Source: Norana najaformis
Taxonomy: Eukaryota > Annelida > Clitellata > Crassiclitellata > Hormogastridae
Length of the DNA stretch: 64,000 bases
NCBI GenBank assembly: GCA_964023275.1
Contig: OZ029914.1
Span: 15,598,308-15,662,307 of the forward strand
Reading direction: 5' to 3'
In this document: positions 45,605 to 57,806 of the stretch, one piece after another
Layout of the letters: each line of letters begins with the position of its first letter
Numbering within the stretch: the stretch's first letter is position 1
The notes under the pieces: model-generated
What the model saw: the letters and a program-made list of their open reading frames with translations, nothing else
The model's database searches: none
Told to the model about the DNA's origin: nothing
Program-made: the position numbers and the translations under genes

Positions 45605-46340
45605 TAAAAGTTAAGAATGATAAAAATAACAAACGGGCCTATGACACAGAGGACTAGATAGAACGAGATAGTATACATGACTAATCCCACATGCACATTG
45701 GAGTAATGTTCGAGACAACTGTCATATTGTTCTGCCAGCGATCGGATTTGCATTTGCCAGATTTACCACAAGTTCACTATCTGTTGGAACAAAGAAGATG
45801 TGCTGAATAAAACGGTTACAATGAACAGCACGAGAAAAGTCAACTACATCCGACGCAGACTTCTCCAACTGGATTTCATCGGTTTACAGATTGCTAGATA
45901 GCGATCGATGGTTAAGAGGATCACAGTCCAAATGGTAAGAGAATGAGTAACAGATAATATGGTTGTGTGAAGAATTCTCATGAAAGGATTAACTCCCATA
46001 GTTGTTTCCACATTCCTATATGACTTAAGCCACTGAGCTCCGACCGACACAAAAAGCAGATAAAATACAAGAACGCTATTGTCGACAACAGCCAAGGCTT
46101 TCAGGAGCCAAATGATGGTGCGCCCTTTGTCAGGGTCACGTTTCAGAACCAGAATTGTTAGGCAGTTGCCCAGAAACCCGAAGACACAGAGAATAAAAAC
46201 TATGTAACCACTAAAAATGACATAACTGTATTGGCCTATTTCGATATTGAGAGCCGATGTGCTATTCTCGGAGTCGACTTTCAATTGTCGTATCTAAGGT
46301 GTCGAGTACTGTGTCCATCAATTTTGTCCAGCTGTTGATT
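45605..46340 (-). pseudogene. Rhodopsin-like GPCR, duplicate III
   Basis: The best of the three copies. An open frame at 46284-45844 encodes an N-terminus with an NST glycosylation-type site, TM1 with FGFLGNCLTILVLKRD, intracellular loop 1, TM2 (LLKALAVVDNSVLVFYLL), TM3 and LLTIDRYLAICKP (DRY). It then meets a stop, and broken frames continue through TM4-TM5 (VIGPFVIFIILNF) to 45605, where transposase sequence takes over. TM6-TM7 are missing, so no functional seven-helix receptor can be made. Confidence 0.75.
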
Positions 46341-46854
46341 GGTTTTGCGAATACGATGAATCCCAGTTAAATGGGTAACAAGTCCAGTTTGACTGGTTCA
46401 TGGATGGCTACAGATGCTGTTCAGAGCTCATCACGTGATTACGATCGTCAGTGTTTCTAACAATACGAAGAGATTAAAAAATGTCAATTGATACAATGTA
46501 ATGACAACTAACATATATATATATAATATATATACATATATAGAAACTTAGATAGAGAGCTGCCTCGAGGATGCTTTACAAATTTAAACGAGAGCACAAG
46601 TACTAGGGTTAGAGACAAATAATAAGAAAATGCTAAGATTTAATTTAATGCTGTACAATTCTACAAAAAATGTTGCAACAAAAGGATTCTGTTTATTTCT
46701 AACAGCTTGACTATCGACAGCAATATCAAGATGAAGTAATTTAAGAATCAAAGTCTAAACTGCTACTACACGAGTATCAGTCGTAACAGAGGAATTCTTC
46801 ATTCAGCTAGAACTTGAGAGAAGCGCTTTTGTGGGGCACTATGGAAATGCCTAT
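46341..46854. repeat. Upstream flank of GPCR duplicate III
   Basis: Matches 100-660 beside duplicate I, including the GAGAAGCGCTTTTGTG tract near 46813. No coding sequence. Confidence 0.65.
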
Positions 46855-47290
46855 AAGCATACATACATACATGCATACATACATACATGCATACATATGT
46901 ACATACATACATGTACATACATACATACATATACGTATGCATACATACATAAATACACGCACACATACATGCATGCATACATGCATACAGATATGCATAC
47001 ATACATACTTACATACATACAGGCATACATACATACATAGACACATACATACAAGTATGCATGCATGCACGTATATGCATACATATGCATACATACATGC
47101 CTACATGCATACGTATACATACATACATAATTACATAAATACATACAAAAATGCACACACAGATACATACATGCATGTATGCACTTATATATGAATATTT
47201 ACATACATGGCTACATGAATACATATACACACATACAAACATACACATACATACATATATACATGCATGAATATGCACATACGTGCATGA
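46855..47290. repeat. (CATA)n microsatellite, longest array
   Basis: About 435 bp of imperfect CATACATA/CATGCATA. Long open frames on both strands over it are repeat artefacts rich in Tyr-Ile-His-Thr or Met-Tyr-Val-Cys. Confidence 0.95.
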
Positions 47291-48869
47291 ATATATAAAA
47301 CGAATGCCTAGTTTACATGTCGTTTATGTCTTTCTGATTCCTGTGAATAGTGTGCGAAGGCTACAAAAATGTAAATAGTTTCGCCTTTTTTGAATGCTAG
47401 TCCCTGCATCACTTAGATCTAGGACATCTGCCGCGCAAGTTTCCAGTACCCGTACTGCTGCTGCTACTATTATTACAACTATTACTGGTAAATAAGCTTT
47501 TCTCACCTGTAGACCTATTAGTTGTCTGCAGATTACTTTTCACAGCATGTATCTTACAAAACTCGAGGTGTCTATTCCACAGATGCAAACCTAAATTGAT
47601 ATAAACAACACTTAAACGTGCACGTAGGAATAACTGTATAATTTTTATAGCACAAATATTGTTCAAAACAACTATTGCGTTACTCAGAGGCTTGCCAAAA
47701 GAACTTTTCGTAATGAGCAAGAATGACTATGCGAAGGTCTAAAGTAGCCTAGGTCTTAATCTACGAAACACTGCACAAACTTATACTGTTGAGAATATTT
47801 AGCGTCATTGTCTAATTGGGTTCTCGATGAGTTTTAGATATGAAGCTGACGAAAATTAAGAACTGAAATTTATCGGGTTGAATGTTGATTCAAAAGAATA
47901 GTTCTTAATTCGGTTGATGTTACATTTCCCGCAGTACAGTTACAATGAATGATGCGTTGTGTGTTGATTTATGAATCCCGCCATTATCTTTGTTTGCTTG
48001 TGACTTTCTCGAATGACATATCAAACTTGTGCAAAGCCTATCTCCGCAGAGTGACTTCCAACAGCAACGCCATATGTTGTAAATACGAAGTCCATATGAC
48101 AGTGTTCCCATATGGGCTCCATATGTCCTACATGTGTCGTTGCTTCTAGGGTAATGAGATTAAGAGACGTGTCGTAGTCCAAACTTTTGTATTAATATGC
48201 ATCCACTTGTTCGACATTTAGAGAGGCGTAATAACCATCAAAGCCTTGACAAAGGCGGTCGAAAGGCCACCCGATCAATTTACATTTGAAAAGCAGTTGA
48301 CAATAAACAGTCGTCGTCTAGCAAATGAGGGTCATTCTTCTGTGAGATGAAATACTCTTTTAAAGTTATATCAAACAACAATATGACCAATGCTTAAATA
48401 CGTTACTTGATGATAAGGCACAGTCTCTGGGATCTACAGCAGTTAGGACACAAACGTACAGTGTGGCTTCTTATACTGTGACAAAAGTGTTCCACTGTAA
48501 TGAAGTAATAGTTACAAAATTTAACGCTTTAGCCCAGGCCCAGGAGAGATAGAAGATTTAGAACTCGATTGAATGGAACCATTGCTGATCAAATATGGCG
48601 AGCATGCCGGAAGTGATATATAGTTTTCTGAAGGGAGTTCTGTTCACCCTTGACGCCTTCTATTGCCAAAATTATGTATAATATGTAGCATGTAATTCTA
48701 ATAGTCATAGACATAGGTTACATAAAGCAGCATTATTAGCCGCAATAGAATATGATATTACCAAGCACTGTTCTTTCTGCTCTATAGAATATATTCAACT
48801 GAAATATGGGCCCTAGATATATGAAAGAAGCGGCAAGAGTAGACTTTTTATAAACAAACTTTGTATCAT
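47291..48869. other. No gene supported
   Basis: Several short frames without domains. A small palindromic cluster with CCATATG repeats lies near 48070-48125. Nothing else is recognised. Confidence 0.4.
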
Positions 48870-49030
48870 GACCCACAGCGAATTGGAACATTTTCAAACT
48901 GTCTTCAACAATATGATTTATTGTTAACTGAAGTCATACGACAACAACAAAACGACATATTTTCTGAAAAAAGTTCATCAAAAAGCCATATGTCGTCAGC
49001 TAAAGAGACTGTCCAATGTGCAACAAGTAG
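48870..49030. repeat. Dispersed repeat, copy 3 (partial)
   Basis: Matches the central part of 6595-7110 (ACTGTCTTCAACAATAT, TGAAGTCATACGACA.CAACAAAA). Confidence 0.6.
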
Positions 49031-49154
49031 ATATTTTTGACAGATATTAAAACGGATAATACATCAACAACACTGAACTGTGCTACTTTGCTAAATGCAA
49101 CTCTAGCATAACACTTGCTACTTGGACAATGGAAAGATTAGTTTAGTAAACAGT

Positions 49155-49292
49155 TGAATGTTTGTGTATATGTATGGACTTATGCACGCATGTGTAAACG
49201 TATGAATATATGTATTTGTGTATGTATGTGTGTATGGATGTTTGTTTGTGTGTATGCATGTATGTTTGTATGTATGCATATATCATTAAGCG
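49155..49292. repeat. GTAT/TGTG microsatellite
   Basis: Imperfect TGTATGTATG array, the complement of the CATA arrays. Confidence 0.85.
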
Positions 49293-49299
49293 TATGTAT

Positions 49300-49501
49300 G
49301 TTAGGATCGGGGAGGTTCCGCGATCAAGGGGCAATGATCCACTGGGGGAAGAAAGAACAAACGACGGAGACATGAGGGATCTCGCCAGTTCATTAGCAGG
49401 GGTTCGGACCATCTGCCAACGCCTACCGGAGTTGACGAACGTTGCGGTGGGAGAAAACGGTTCATCCATGGAGGACCATGAATCTGCTTAAGCGGGGGGA
49501 G
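49300..49501 (+). mobile_element. 3' internal end and polypurine tract of an LTR element
   Basis: A short open frame (GNDPLGEERTNDGDM ... SMEDHESA) ends in TAA, followed at once by AGCGGGGGGAG, which has the form of the polypurine tract that primes plus-strand DNA synthesis just before a 3' LTR. The left side is cut off by the microsatellite. Confidence 0.45.
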
Positions 49502-50294
49502 TGTGAAGAAACAGACTCTTAGTACAAAGGACTTCTAATTAATTGTAGGACTTGGCAACAATGGTGTAGGCAGGGTATCATAGTCTTGGCATGGGGTAGG
49601 GGTGAGAGAACCTGCGACCCAACGGCTGAGCGGCGCGGCGAGGTCAGGCCGGCTGGAGGCAGTAGTCTGGCTGGAACCGGGTCAAGCGGGTGGGCAAGGC
49701 AGACAGCCAGCAGGGTGTCGACCATTCCAGCTCGCAGGGCCAAGGCGGGCAACGGGTGCTGGCCGAAGGGAGACGTGTGGGGTGAGTAGGTAGGCCCCCA
49801 GCAGAGGAAGGATATAGGGAAAAGGAGCAGGCTTAGGGAGCTCCTTGTGTTGCAGCCAGAGGTAGAGAGAGGATTCGGCGTTGGTCGTCGCTGGGAAGTG
49901 AAGAACACGGCATAAACAAGAGTAAGACGCAGTAAAGGTTTGCTTTGTAAGTGAGTAAGAGAGTGAGACGTTTGAGTCTTGAAGGGATAGGGCTAGTGGA
50001 TGAGGAAAGATCTGCCCATTCCGTTTGAGCTCGAGAGACCCACAGCCTTTCGAGTTTCGTTTGGGTGGCAGCAGATTCTGGGTAAGGTTACCAGCCCTGT
50101 CTTTGAATCCAGCGCGGTTATACGCTCTTAAGCCAAGCCTAGGATATCTGGCACAGGGCCAACTGCTTGTTTTCTTTGTGTTACCAACTTTTATTGTGTA
50201 GTCTTATTGATATTAGTGTTTACTAGTAGTGATCTTTGGTCAATAGAACATATTGAAACGTGTACGTGTCCTGTCTGCTTAATTCAGATCCACA
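49502..50294 (+). mobile_element. Candidate LTR, 793 bp
   Basis: Starts TGTG immediately after the purine tract and ends CACA, giving the inverted TG...CA ends of an LTR. It is GC-rich relative to its surroundings. Sequence right after it runs into an ATG frame. No second copy is in the window, so the boundaries rest on the motif alone. Confidence 0.45.
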
Positions 50295-50309
50295 ACGCGT
50301 CATACAAAG

Positions 50310-50669
50310 ATGTCCTCCCCTTACCACCGATACCAGTCTCCCATTGGATCACCGGAAAGAGGTGCAGGGAATAGGGCTAAGCGTCCCCTAGCCGGACCCC
50401 AACCCACTGGCCATGGGTTGCCGCAAGTCACAGGGACGCGGAAGTCTTCGGCCTCATCCTGGCCAACGGGCCCTGTCATGCATTCGACCCAAGGGGAGGT
50501 GGAACTTGGTGCCTCCAGCCACAAACCAGGGGGTTCTCCACAGTATGTATTCTGGAACTTAATATTCGATTTATTTCTCCCGGGTCCAGATTTTATAGGA
50601 AGATCTTTCCTTGTTCACAACTGTGAAATTAAGCATAGATTCATCATTGCATTTATTAACTTGCATTAA
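50310..50669 (+). other. Open frame after the LTR, possible Gag start
   Basis: The frame begins 16 bp after the LTR end with MSSPYHRYQSPIGSPERG and is Pro/Ser/Gly-rich for about 75 residues, as retroelement Gag N-termini often are. After about 50540 it becomes AT-rich and is probably flanking DNA. No primer-binding site is recognisable between the LTR and the ATG. Confidence 0.3.
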
Positions 50670-51535
50670 TCGGCGTAACAGAGTTCGACGCACCATTTGT
50701 GTTCTGTTTTGTTTTTCTTCGAACTCGTCATCGAAGTCCTCAGTAGCACAGATTTGAAGCAAATCAAAAGCGCATCCTCTTGACACTCTGACCTATTACA
50801 TCTTTGTTCTCTACAAGGATAACACTTAAAAAGGTGACACTTTAATTTAAAATATTCAAATGCATTTGGTATTTCCTGCGGAAAGTCTTAGAGCATGCTC
50901 TACGTTGAAGTTTGTTTTTGTTTTAAAAGTAGTGTCGTCTTGCTAAAGCCATGCAGATGTTGGAAGGGATAGCTAATTTCTTTATGGTCTCAAGAAGTTT
51001 GAGTCAGGCTACGCCCCAAGTCTGTGCATATTATTTCTCTGCCTATTATTTAAATTAAAAGTGGCAATCTTCAACATAATATTCGATTTATTTATCGAGA
51101 ATTATTTATCTTGATAATTATTCGCAATTTTTGTATTCATGAATTGCTGTTCGTTTAGATTTTCGTTTTGAACTACTATGCACTAGATTTCACGATCTTC
51201 AGCATAGTTTGTCAATTTTCTTATTTTATCGAGTTTCCTTTATGTCGTATTTCAGCAAAATGACATAATATAGTTGCTGTGCTCTATTGCCAAAATGGTT
51301 GTGTTGGAATTGCTGTAAGCATACAGTTTTATTGTATATGTCAATATGAAACGTGAAACTAATTTTTACGTAAATAGTTGCAATCATCACACCGCGATTA
51401 TATTATGACAAAAATGAGTTAGGGCGGAAATATATTTTATCCCTTCAAGAGAATTATTGGTTATTTTTGGACTCCCAAAAACGTAGGAATTATGAGTTAT
51501 CTTTTCTGGTCTCAATATAAACCCTAGCACATTAG
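50670..51535. other. No gene seen
   Basis: AT-rich; no recognised feature. Confidence 0.4.
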
Positions 51536-51539
51536 TAAT

Positions 51540-51800
51540 GCTCCCATGTCCCATGAAGAAGGTAAGGTATAGGTATTCATTTCCTTTTTAGGCCCTTGAG
51601 CCGGCAATGGACACGGGGCCAGCGCATCGCAGGACCTGCCTTTCACTTCCCAGTTTACGCTGGTACCAAATTTTACTGTTTGGTGACAGAGGCACGTGTG
51701 CGCAAACTTGTCCAGGGTCGTTATACGGAATCGAACCCTCAACTGCATAAGCATTGACCAAATGCGTTACATATCGACCACTGTGTCCCACATAGCTTTA
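51540..51800 (-). mobile_element. tRNA-derived SINE, second family
   Basis: On the minus strand GTGGTCGATATGTAACGC (A-box-like region) is followed about 35 bp on by GGGTTCGATTCC (B-box), then a body of about 180 bp with AGGCAGGTCCTGCGATGCG and ending near a run of GGACATGGGAGCATT. That layout is a Pol III-promoted SINE. The body shares nothing obvious with the Ala-type SINE. Confidence 0.6.
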
Positions 51801-52009
51801 CAATTTATTCAGAGATACTCTTTCTTAAGTGTAAGTTTAAATTTCTGCATCAATAGTTTAGCTATCCATGTCATTGACATTTTTACTATTTCAAACAAGA
51901 AATTAAGCGCGATAGAATATAGAAAATAAAATGAATGTTATTCCGCTTTTCTTACTAAACCATTTGTTTAACTAAGCCATTCAACATTCTGTCTTAAATA
52001 AGGATTTGA

Positions 52010-52520
52010 AGTACTATGCAAATGGGTTCTGAGTTGGTTATTAATGCTGATTTCTCATGGATTTGCATAATTTTCTTTGTGAGCATTCTTTACATGTTTG
52101 CTCTCAATAAGATCTGTCCTCAATTTAGTGATACATTAGCATTCATACCTGCTGTAATTTCCCAGCCTTTTCTAGGCTGAACGAGCCTCATTGCAGTGGT
52201 AAACTTGAGGAACCTGCCTTTCTTTTAGGCAATATCTAACACTGCGTGGGTTCACTTTTCCTATTTCTACACCAATGTCCCTTGAGGTCGTGACTATTAC
52301 TCTCACTTATGCCAACAGACAGGTTTTGCTAATGAATATTTATCGCCCGTCAGCCCTCTCTTTCACTTGCTTTTTGAGTAGTTTTCAATCACTACCTGAA
52401 TATTTGATTTCATCGCCTTCTAAAATAGTCACCACGGGCGACTTTAATATTCATATTGATGTAGCTGGTCATGACGCTTCAACATTTATTGATATGTTGG
52501 AAAAGTTTGACATGACTTGA
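52010..52520 (+). mobile_element. LINE 5' region and endonuclease stub, copy B
   Basis: Counterpart of 9100-9600. Frame at 52275-52520 has SLEVVTITLTYAN, LLMNIYRPS and VTTGDFNIHIDVAGHD, the N-terminal half of the apurinic-like endonuclease. It is better preserved than copy A (GDFN rather than GDFD) but cut short after MLEKFDMT by the deletion. Confidence 0.75.
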
Positions 52521-53670
52521 CGTGTTTATACCAGATTCGCACACGGAGCGTGGAGCGAAGTGAAATGGATAGACGGCTACAGAAGTCATAAGTTAATTAC
52601 ATTACTTCTTATGTCGGTGCTAAGGCCTTTGGTGTTATAAAAGTGGCATAAAAATTGCACTTGGAACAGCAAAACCTTCTAACAAAACAAGAACGGAAGT
52701 GATTTGCATTGCTACTAGTAAGGATCCCGAAGATCTTATAATTATAACTTCGAGTAAAATGGCTTTTCGTATCTGTGGATTTGGAGTTAACAGGTCACTT
52801 AGAAAACCCTATTATCTGACTCTGCTGGAAAATGGATCCCATGTACTCGCTTTCGTCGTAGGTATCAGCGCCGTTCCTCTGCAATGGACAGACCATACAT
52901 TTACAATACATGTCACCAGTATTCTAGTGTTTGATATTAATTTCTTGCTTACAGCATTTTGTTGTACATTTATTTAGCGCCGTTTTTGTAAAATACAGTG
53001 TATTAATCGAAGTGTGGCTTCTAAGCAAACTATTTTCCATTGATTCAAGCATCGAAAACCGATTACAAGAAAAAGACATAAAGATTGATAAAAACAGAGA
53101 TAGACATCAGAGATAGATAATGACTAACTATGCGTGTAGCAATGCAGTTTGCGAGTTGTGCTCAATTACTATTATAAAGACTTCCGCATTATGGATCAGG
53201 CAGTTCGGGGTGGTGTTCTGATCACAGCAAATATTATAATTATAGTCCTTAGACTGTAGGGCCACTGAGGCCAAGTCCATCGTCGCACATGAGACCCCAG
53301 GTAAAAGACAAGATAGTCTGGCGAATGGCGATGCGAGAGGCCTTATCGACTTAAAATCACTGCTTAGATAATACGCAAGTAGGCCTATCTGCCGAAGGCC
53401 TAGCTTCCCTGACTAAGGCTGACACGAAAACTCTGACCTGTCTGTAAGGTTTAAAAGCTCGCAACATGTCCTGGGTAGGCCGCGTTTCTATTTTTTGTAA
53501 GGCATGAACCTTTGCCACTAGATTACTGGCTTTGGCGCTCAGCCAGCGGGCAGATTATGTGCATAATAACATCTCAGATACTATCTTTGTCTCCATATCT
53601 ATCTCTGTCCTTCGGACTGTTGATCTCTGTTTGACTCTGTCTTTTTCTCTGTCTCTGTCTCTCTAGCCCT

Positions 53671-53798
53671 ACACATACATACATACATACACATACATAC
53701 ATACACATACATACAAACATACATACACACATACATACAAACATACATACACACATACATACTTGCCTACACACATACATACATACATACACACATTA
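53671..53798. repeat. (CATA)n microsatellite, copy B
   Basis: Shorter counterpart of 11321-11556. Confidence 0.9.
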
Positions 53799-53854
53799 TC
53801 GTAATCGTAAAATCGAGATTTCTACAGCGTCGCGGAAACAAGTTTATTCACAGG

Positions 53855-54130
53855 CGCTCAGTCAGAACAAAATCGATAGGCAGTAAGAGTTCGGTTTGAG
53901 GTCATGATCCAAGAGTCAGGCAGGCAGATGATCAGACCGCTACGGTGGATGGTGTTTGCAAGTGGAGTGGAAAGAGAGATTAGGGGAAGAGGAAATTCAG
54001 GGTAGGATTTGTGGAAGAGGAGTTTGTCCAGTTTTGAGTAAAGGACTTTCATAGAGATTGCAAGGGTGAAGTGTTGGTGAGTTCGTAAGATGGGCTAGAT
54101 AATTGTCTTAATTCTGGGAGTTTATTCCAG
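53855..54130 (-). mobile_element. LINE ORF2 C-terminal end, copy B
   Basis: Counterpart of 11630-11960, more broken; the PLISLSTPLANTIHRSGL tail remains. Confidence 0.55.
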
Positions 54131-54310
54131 AGGGGTGAAATGTATAACCCTTGCTACATGCATAGTTAGTCACTGTCTAAAGCCCCACGTTTTAATCATT
54201 CTTCATATCCCTTTCTTCGAATTGCTTTTATATATTGAATGGTTATGCCTTGCTAAATTTCCAATAGTTTCACGTAGCAATGATTGTAACTGGAATTTCC
54301 ATGGTTCTAT

Positions 54311-55794
54311 GCTTCTCGGGTGGCTTCGCTTTGACCGAACTGATACGCGCAATCGAGTTAGTGTTTAAGCATTTTATTGATTGGCACTTTCAAGCAACAC
54401 TGAATAACAGTTCTTTAGTTATAGTTTGCTGATAGGCGACAAATTGAAAAATCAGAAGGGACATTCCCGTTCAGCGATATGTCTAATTTCTAACAAAACA
54501 TTTCAAGGCGTCATATTAGCACTTGGGCATTCCAGCAGTTTTTGTTTTGAGTAATATTTGCGCAAGAGCAGTTTTGAAGAAAACAGTTATATTTATGCAG
54601 TGTTGAAGAAATCATTTATAACTCATATTATGCATACGAGGCTATCAACTAACATTTAATATGACTTTGAAACTGTCAAAACTCTTACAGTACATGCAAA
54701 TTTGTTAGATCAATAGTTAGTTTCATGCAGCTGTTCTGGTATGCACAACAGAAAACTGTCTTCCATTGAATGGACGAAATATGTGCGCTATTTTCTAGAG
54801 AATATGGTGAAATGAGTAGACAGGTTTTAAGCAACATGAAAAGAGCAACTGAACGTGACATGCAAGTAGTTAACATAAGTATCAAAGCTGAATATTTTGT
54901 TCATTCTTCCTTTGTAGTTGGTATGTTTATAAGCAGCACTTCATCATCTGAATATTTTGTTCATTCTTCCTTTGTAGTTGGTATGTTTATAAGCAGCATT
55001 TCATCATCTTGATTTTTGGACTTTGAACAATGGCTTAGGCTAGCTTCCAATTGTCAATAACTGTTTTTACGAAATGTACATCATTAACATATATTACAGA
55101 TTTGTACATATATGGTTCAGAGTCGTAGATTATACCATTATATTTATGATTTTACTGACTCAAAGCAGACATACATTTCAGCCCTGAACTGCACACATTT
55201 CCGCCTCAGTTCGGTTTGAGGGGCCGAACCCATATTTTTCCCCAAACTCAGGTGGAGCATCCATGGCCAATGCCTTCCTGGATTCGCCCTTACCTATAGC
55301 AAAGGCTAAATATTCCCCTATCTGGTGTCCGCAGATAAGTCTGGTTGCAGCATTGCTCACATACGGAATTGGCAGAGGCTACATTTACTTTTATGTAGGT
55401 ATGTTTATATCTTGGCTTTTATATAACGCTTGTTAACAACCTCGCAAGGGCGCTAAACATGGTCATTTAACAAATCTAAAGATGTGCGACTTGACATAGC
55501 TCGAGAATGTTTATTGAATATAATTGTCATGCTACACTAAATATTATAGCGAAAGAGTGTTCCAGAAAGATAGTCAAATGAACGAGAAAGCATGTTATGC
55601 CTCTGCTGTCGTGCTGGAGCGCGGAACAACGCATTTATTTATGTAGGCCTACGTACGCACGCTTTGCAAATAATAATATATATATGTATGTTGACATTTA
55701 TATTATCTTTAATAAAGGCCTACTAATTTACATACATCCATGCATAGATACATACATACATACATACATAAATTATACGTTCATGCATACATGC
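54311..55794. other. Segment only in copy B
   Basis: Bounded by two versions of one tract (AAATTCCAATAGTTTCACRT...TGGAATTTCCATGG, at 54256-54305 and 55820-55870), of which copy A has one (12100-12155). That suggests local duplication around an insertion. It holds the 60-bp tandem pair, a short unrecognised minus frame at 55178-55360 and no clear gene. Confidence 0.5.
54890..55009 (+). repeat. 60-bp tandem duplication, two units
   Basis: Units 54890-54949 and 54950-55009 differ at one base (CACTTC against CATTTC). Each is 20 codons in the frame EYFVHSSFVVGMFISS. The length divisible by three keeps the small frame (54770-55012) open, but that frame has no other support. Confidence 0.9.
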
Positions 55795-55798
55795 TTAT
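55726..55798. repeat. CATA microsatellite
   Basis: Short imperfect array just before the second tract that bounds the copy-B-only segment. Confidence 0.8.
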
Positions 55799-55954
55799 AC
55801 TAAATGGTTATGTAAAGCTAAAATTCCAATAGTTTCACATCGCATTGACTGCAACTGGAATTTCCATGGTTTCACCCGCAATTCTACCTACAAGTGTTTG
55901 CCTTTATAACTACGCATATAGATGCACACATGAATAGACGCGTACATAGGCCTA

Positions 55955-57325
55955 CACTATGAGTGGAAAAGGCAATCCTCGACAACTGTTATTTAAATAA
56001 CTATGATATTATCATAAATTTAAGGAAATTCAAAAGAATTTTAATCTTTACTCTAACAGCTAACGAGTTTTAAATCTTGGACGTTCCCTCGTTAAATCTT
56101 GCGTTATTTTGATGTCATTTGTGAACAGACTATTTATGAACAGACTATCTACGGGCATAATGGCGTCCAGCGAAGAGGACAAAATAGGAATAAAATTTTT
56201 ACTCCAAAATAATTTTTCGACAAACATTTTAAAGAGAATTTCCTGAAATGGGATGGAAAATCGGTTAACTTAAGACCCTTCCGAGAAAGAGTAGTAGAAC
56301 CAGATCTTGAGGTCGTCAGGCATGTGACGGCACAACACGAACTGCGAGAAGTAACTACGACATCGAAAAGTTTCAAGATCTTGTTTTGAGTCAAAAGGAC
56401 AAATCGCAAACTTATCTCACAGTGAGATATTGCGCAAAAACTGGGCATTTCTCAGCGTTTAGTAAATGAAATTGTCAAGAAAGACCTTGGATTAAAATGT
56501 TTCAAAAGGTTTAAAGTGACTGAACTTACTGAGGCCAGCAGGCAAGACTTGTGCGCTCAAGGCTTTTTGTTAACACGTTATCCCGCGCATATGGTCCAAA
56601 TCATTTGATTTACTTATGAAAAACTTTTCACTGGTTGCACCATCGACTAGTCAAAAATGATTGCTTGTATGCTTCCATATTAACCCGGCAGAAGAACATC
56701 CCGGGAATCGTTTGCTTCGCATTCGCTCGACTTTCAGTCAATTGCTAATTGTTTCGGTAGATGTGTCTGCACTTGGCAGTACAGGGATACACTGCATGAA
56801 ACATGGCGTTAAAATTAATGGAGCGTACTACTGACATGCCCTTTTAACGGAGAAGCTCTTCCCAGACATACGTGAAATTTCAGAGTTTTACATATTTCAG
56901 TAGGATAATGCTAGCACAGTGAGCTCGTGAAATCGTCGACCTGCTGACGATGGAAAATGCAGGTTTCATACCTCCTGCATTTTGACCTCCAAACAGTCCA
57001 TACCTAAATTCTATATACTAAAATCTGGAGAATAGTGCTAGATAAAGTTTACAGAACAAAAATTCGGAATGTCGATGACTTACGTCAACGTATCAGGAAG
57101 GCATGGCATGAACTGGATCAACGGACGCTGCAATAAAGTAGTGATCGGCGCACCTTACTGCCTGCGTTGAACGATGAAATTTTGAGCACAAATTATAGCT
57201 TAATGCGTCAAACACAATGACTAAATTGGTTGCTTTTCAAATCTGAATAAAAATTTCATTGTTATTAATTTTGAATGTAAATTATTATGAAATTTTATAG
57301 GAGTCGCTTTTTTCCACTTGCAGTG
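55955..57325 (+). mobile_element. Mariner-like element, copy B (dead)
   Basis: Same insertion as 13605-14961, inherited by duplication: ends CACTATGAGTGGAAAAGGC and CCACTTGCAGTG with TA outside. The transposase is even more eroded. Comparing the two copies shows that both were already damaged before duplication, since several stops are shared. Confidence 0.8.
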
Positions 57326-57560
57326 TACACGTACCACTTCAAACAGGTTTAATTATGTGTCTGAACATGCAAGATTATAAGTGCGTTGTGTGTTTGGGCA
57401 AATTCGTTCTTGTTTAAACTGCCTTATGCATGTGTATAAGTATGTACGTATGTACATATGTATGTAGGCCTATGAATGTATATATGTGCAGTACTTATGT
57501 ATGTCTGGATCACGTAGTTACCTATTTAATTTAATAATCTTTCAAAGATGTTAAGTGGTG

Positions 57561-57806
57561 TTAAAGTTCATTAAGAACAAAAGTTAATCTGTTAGCAAAT
57601 AATGCAATGATTACTGGAAAAGTCACCACTGGCTGGGTCTCACGCACCTGTAGATCCCAAAGAACGCTGTCCACTTCAGAGTTCATAGTTGATGTCTTCT
57701 TAGGAGATCCTGGTACGTGTTGCACCGAGCCTATCGTATGTAAGTGTATGTTGCGACAGTACATCTGTACTTGAATTACTTCAATGGTTAAAAATCTCCA
57801 ATACAC
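57561..57806 (-). other. Short frame kept open in both duplicates, copy B
   Basis: Counterpart of 15178-15414, differing at a few residues (for example HTIGSV for HTICSV). Function unknown; may not be coding. Confidence 0.25.

Noticed and set aside
49586-49908. GC-rich overlapping frames as genes
   Set aside because: They lie inside the candidate LTR and use three different frames; openness is expected from the base composition.
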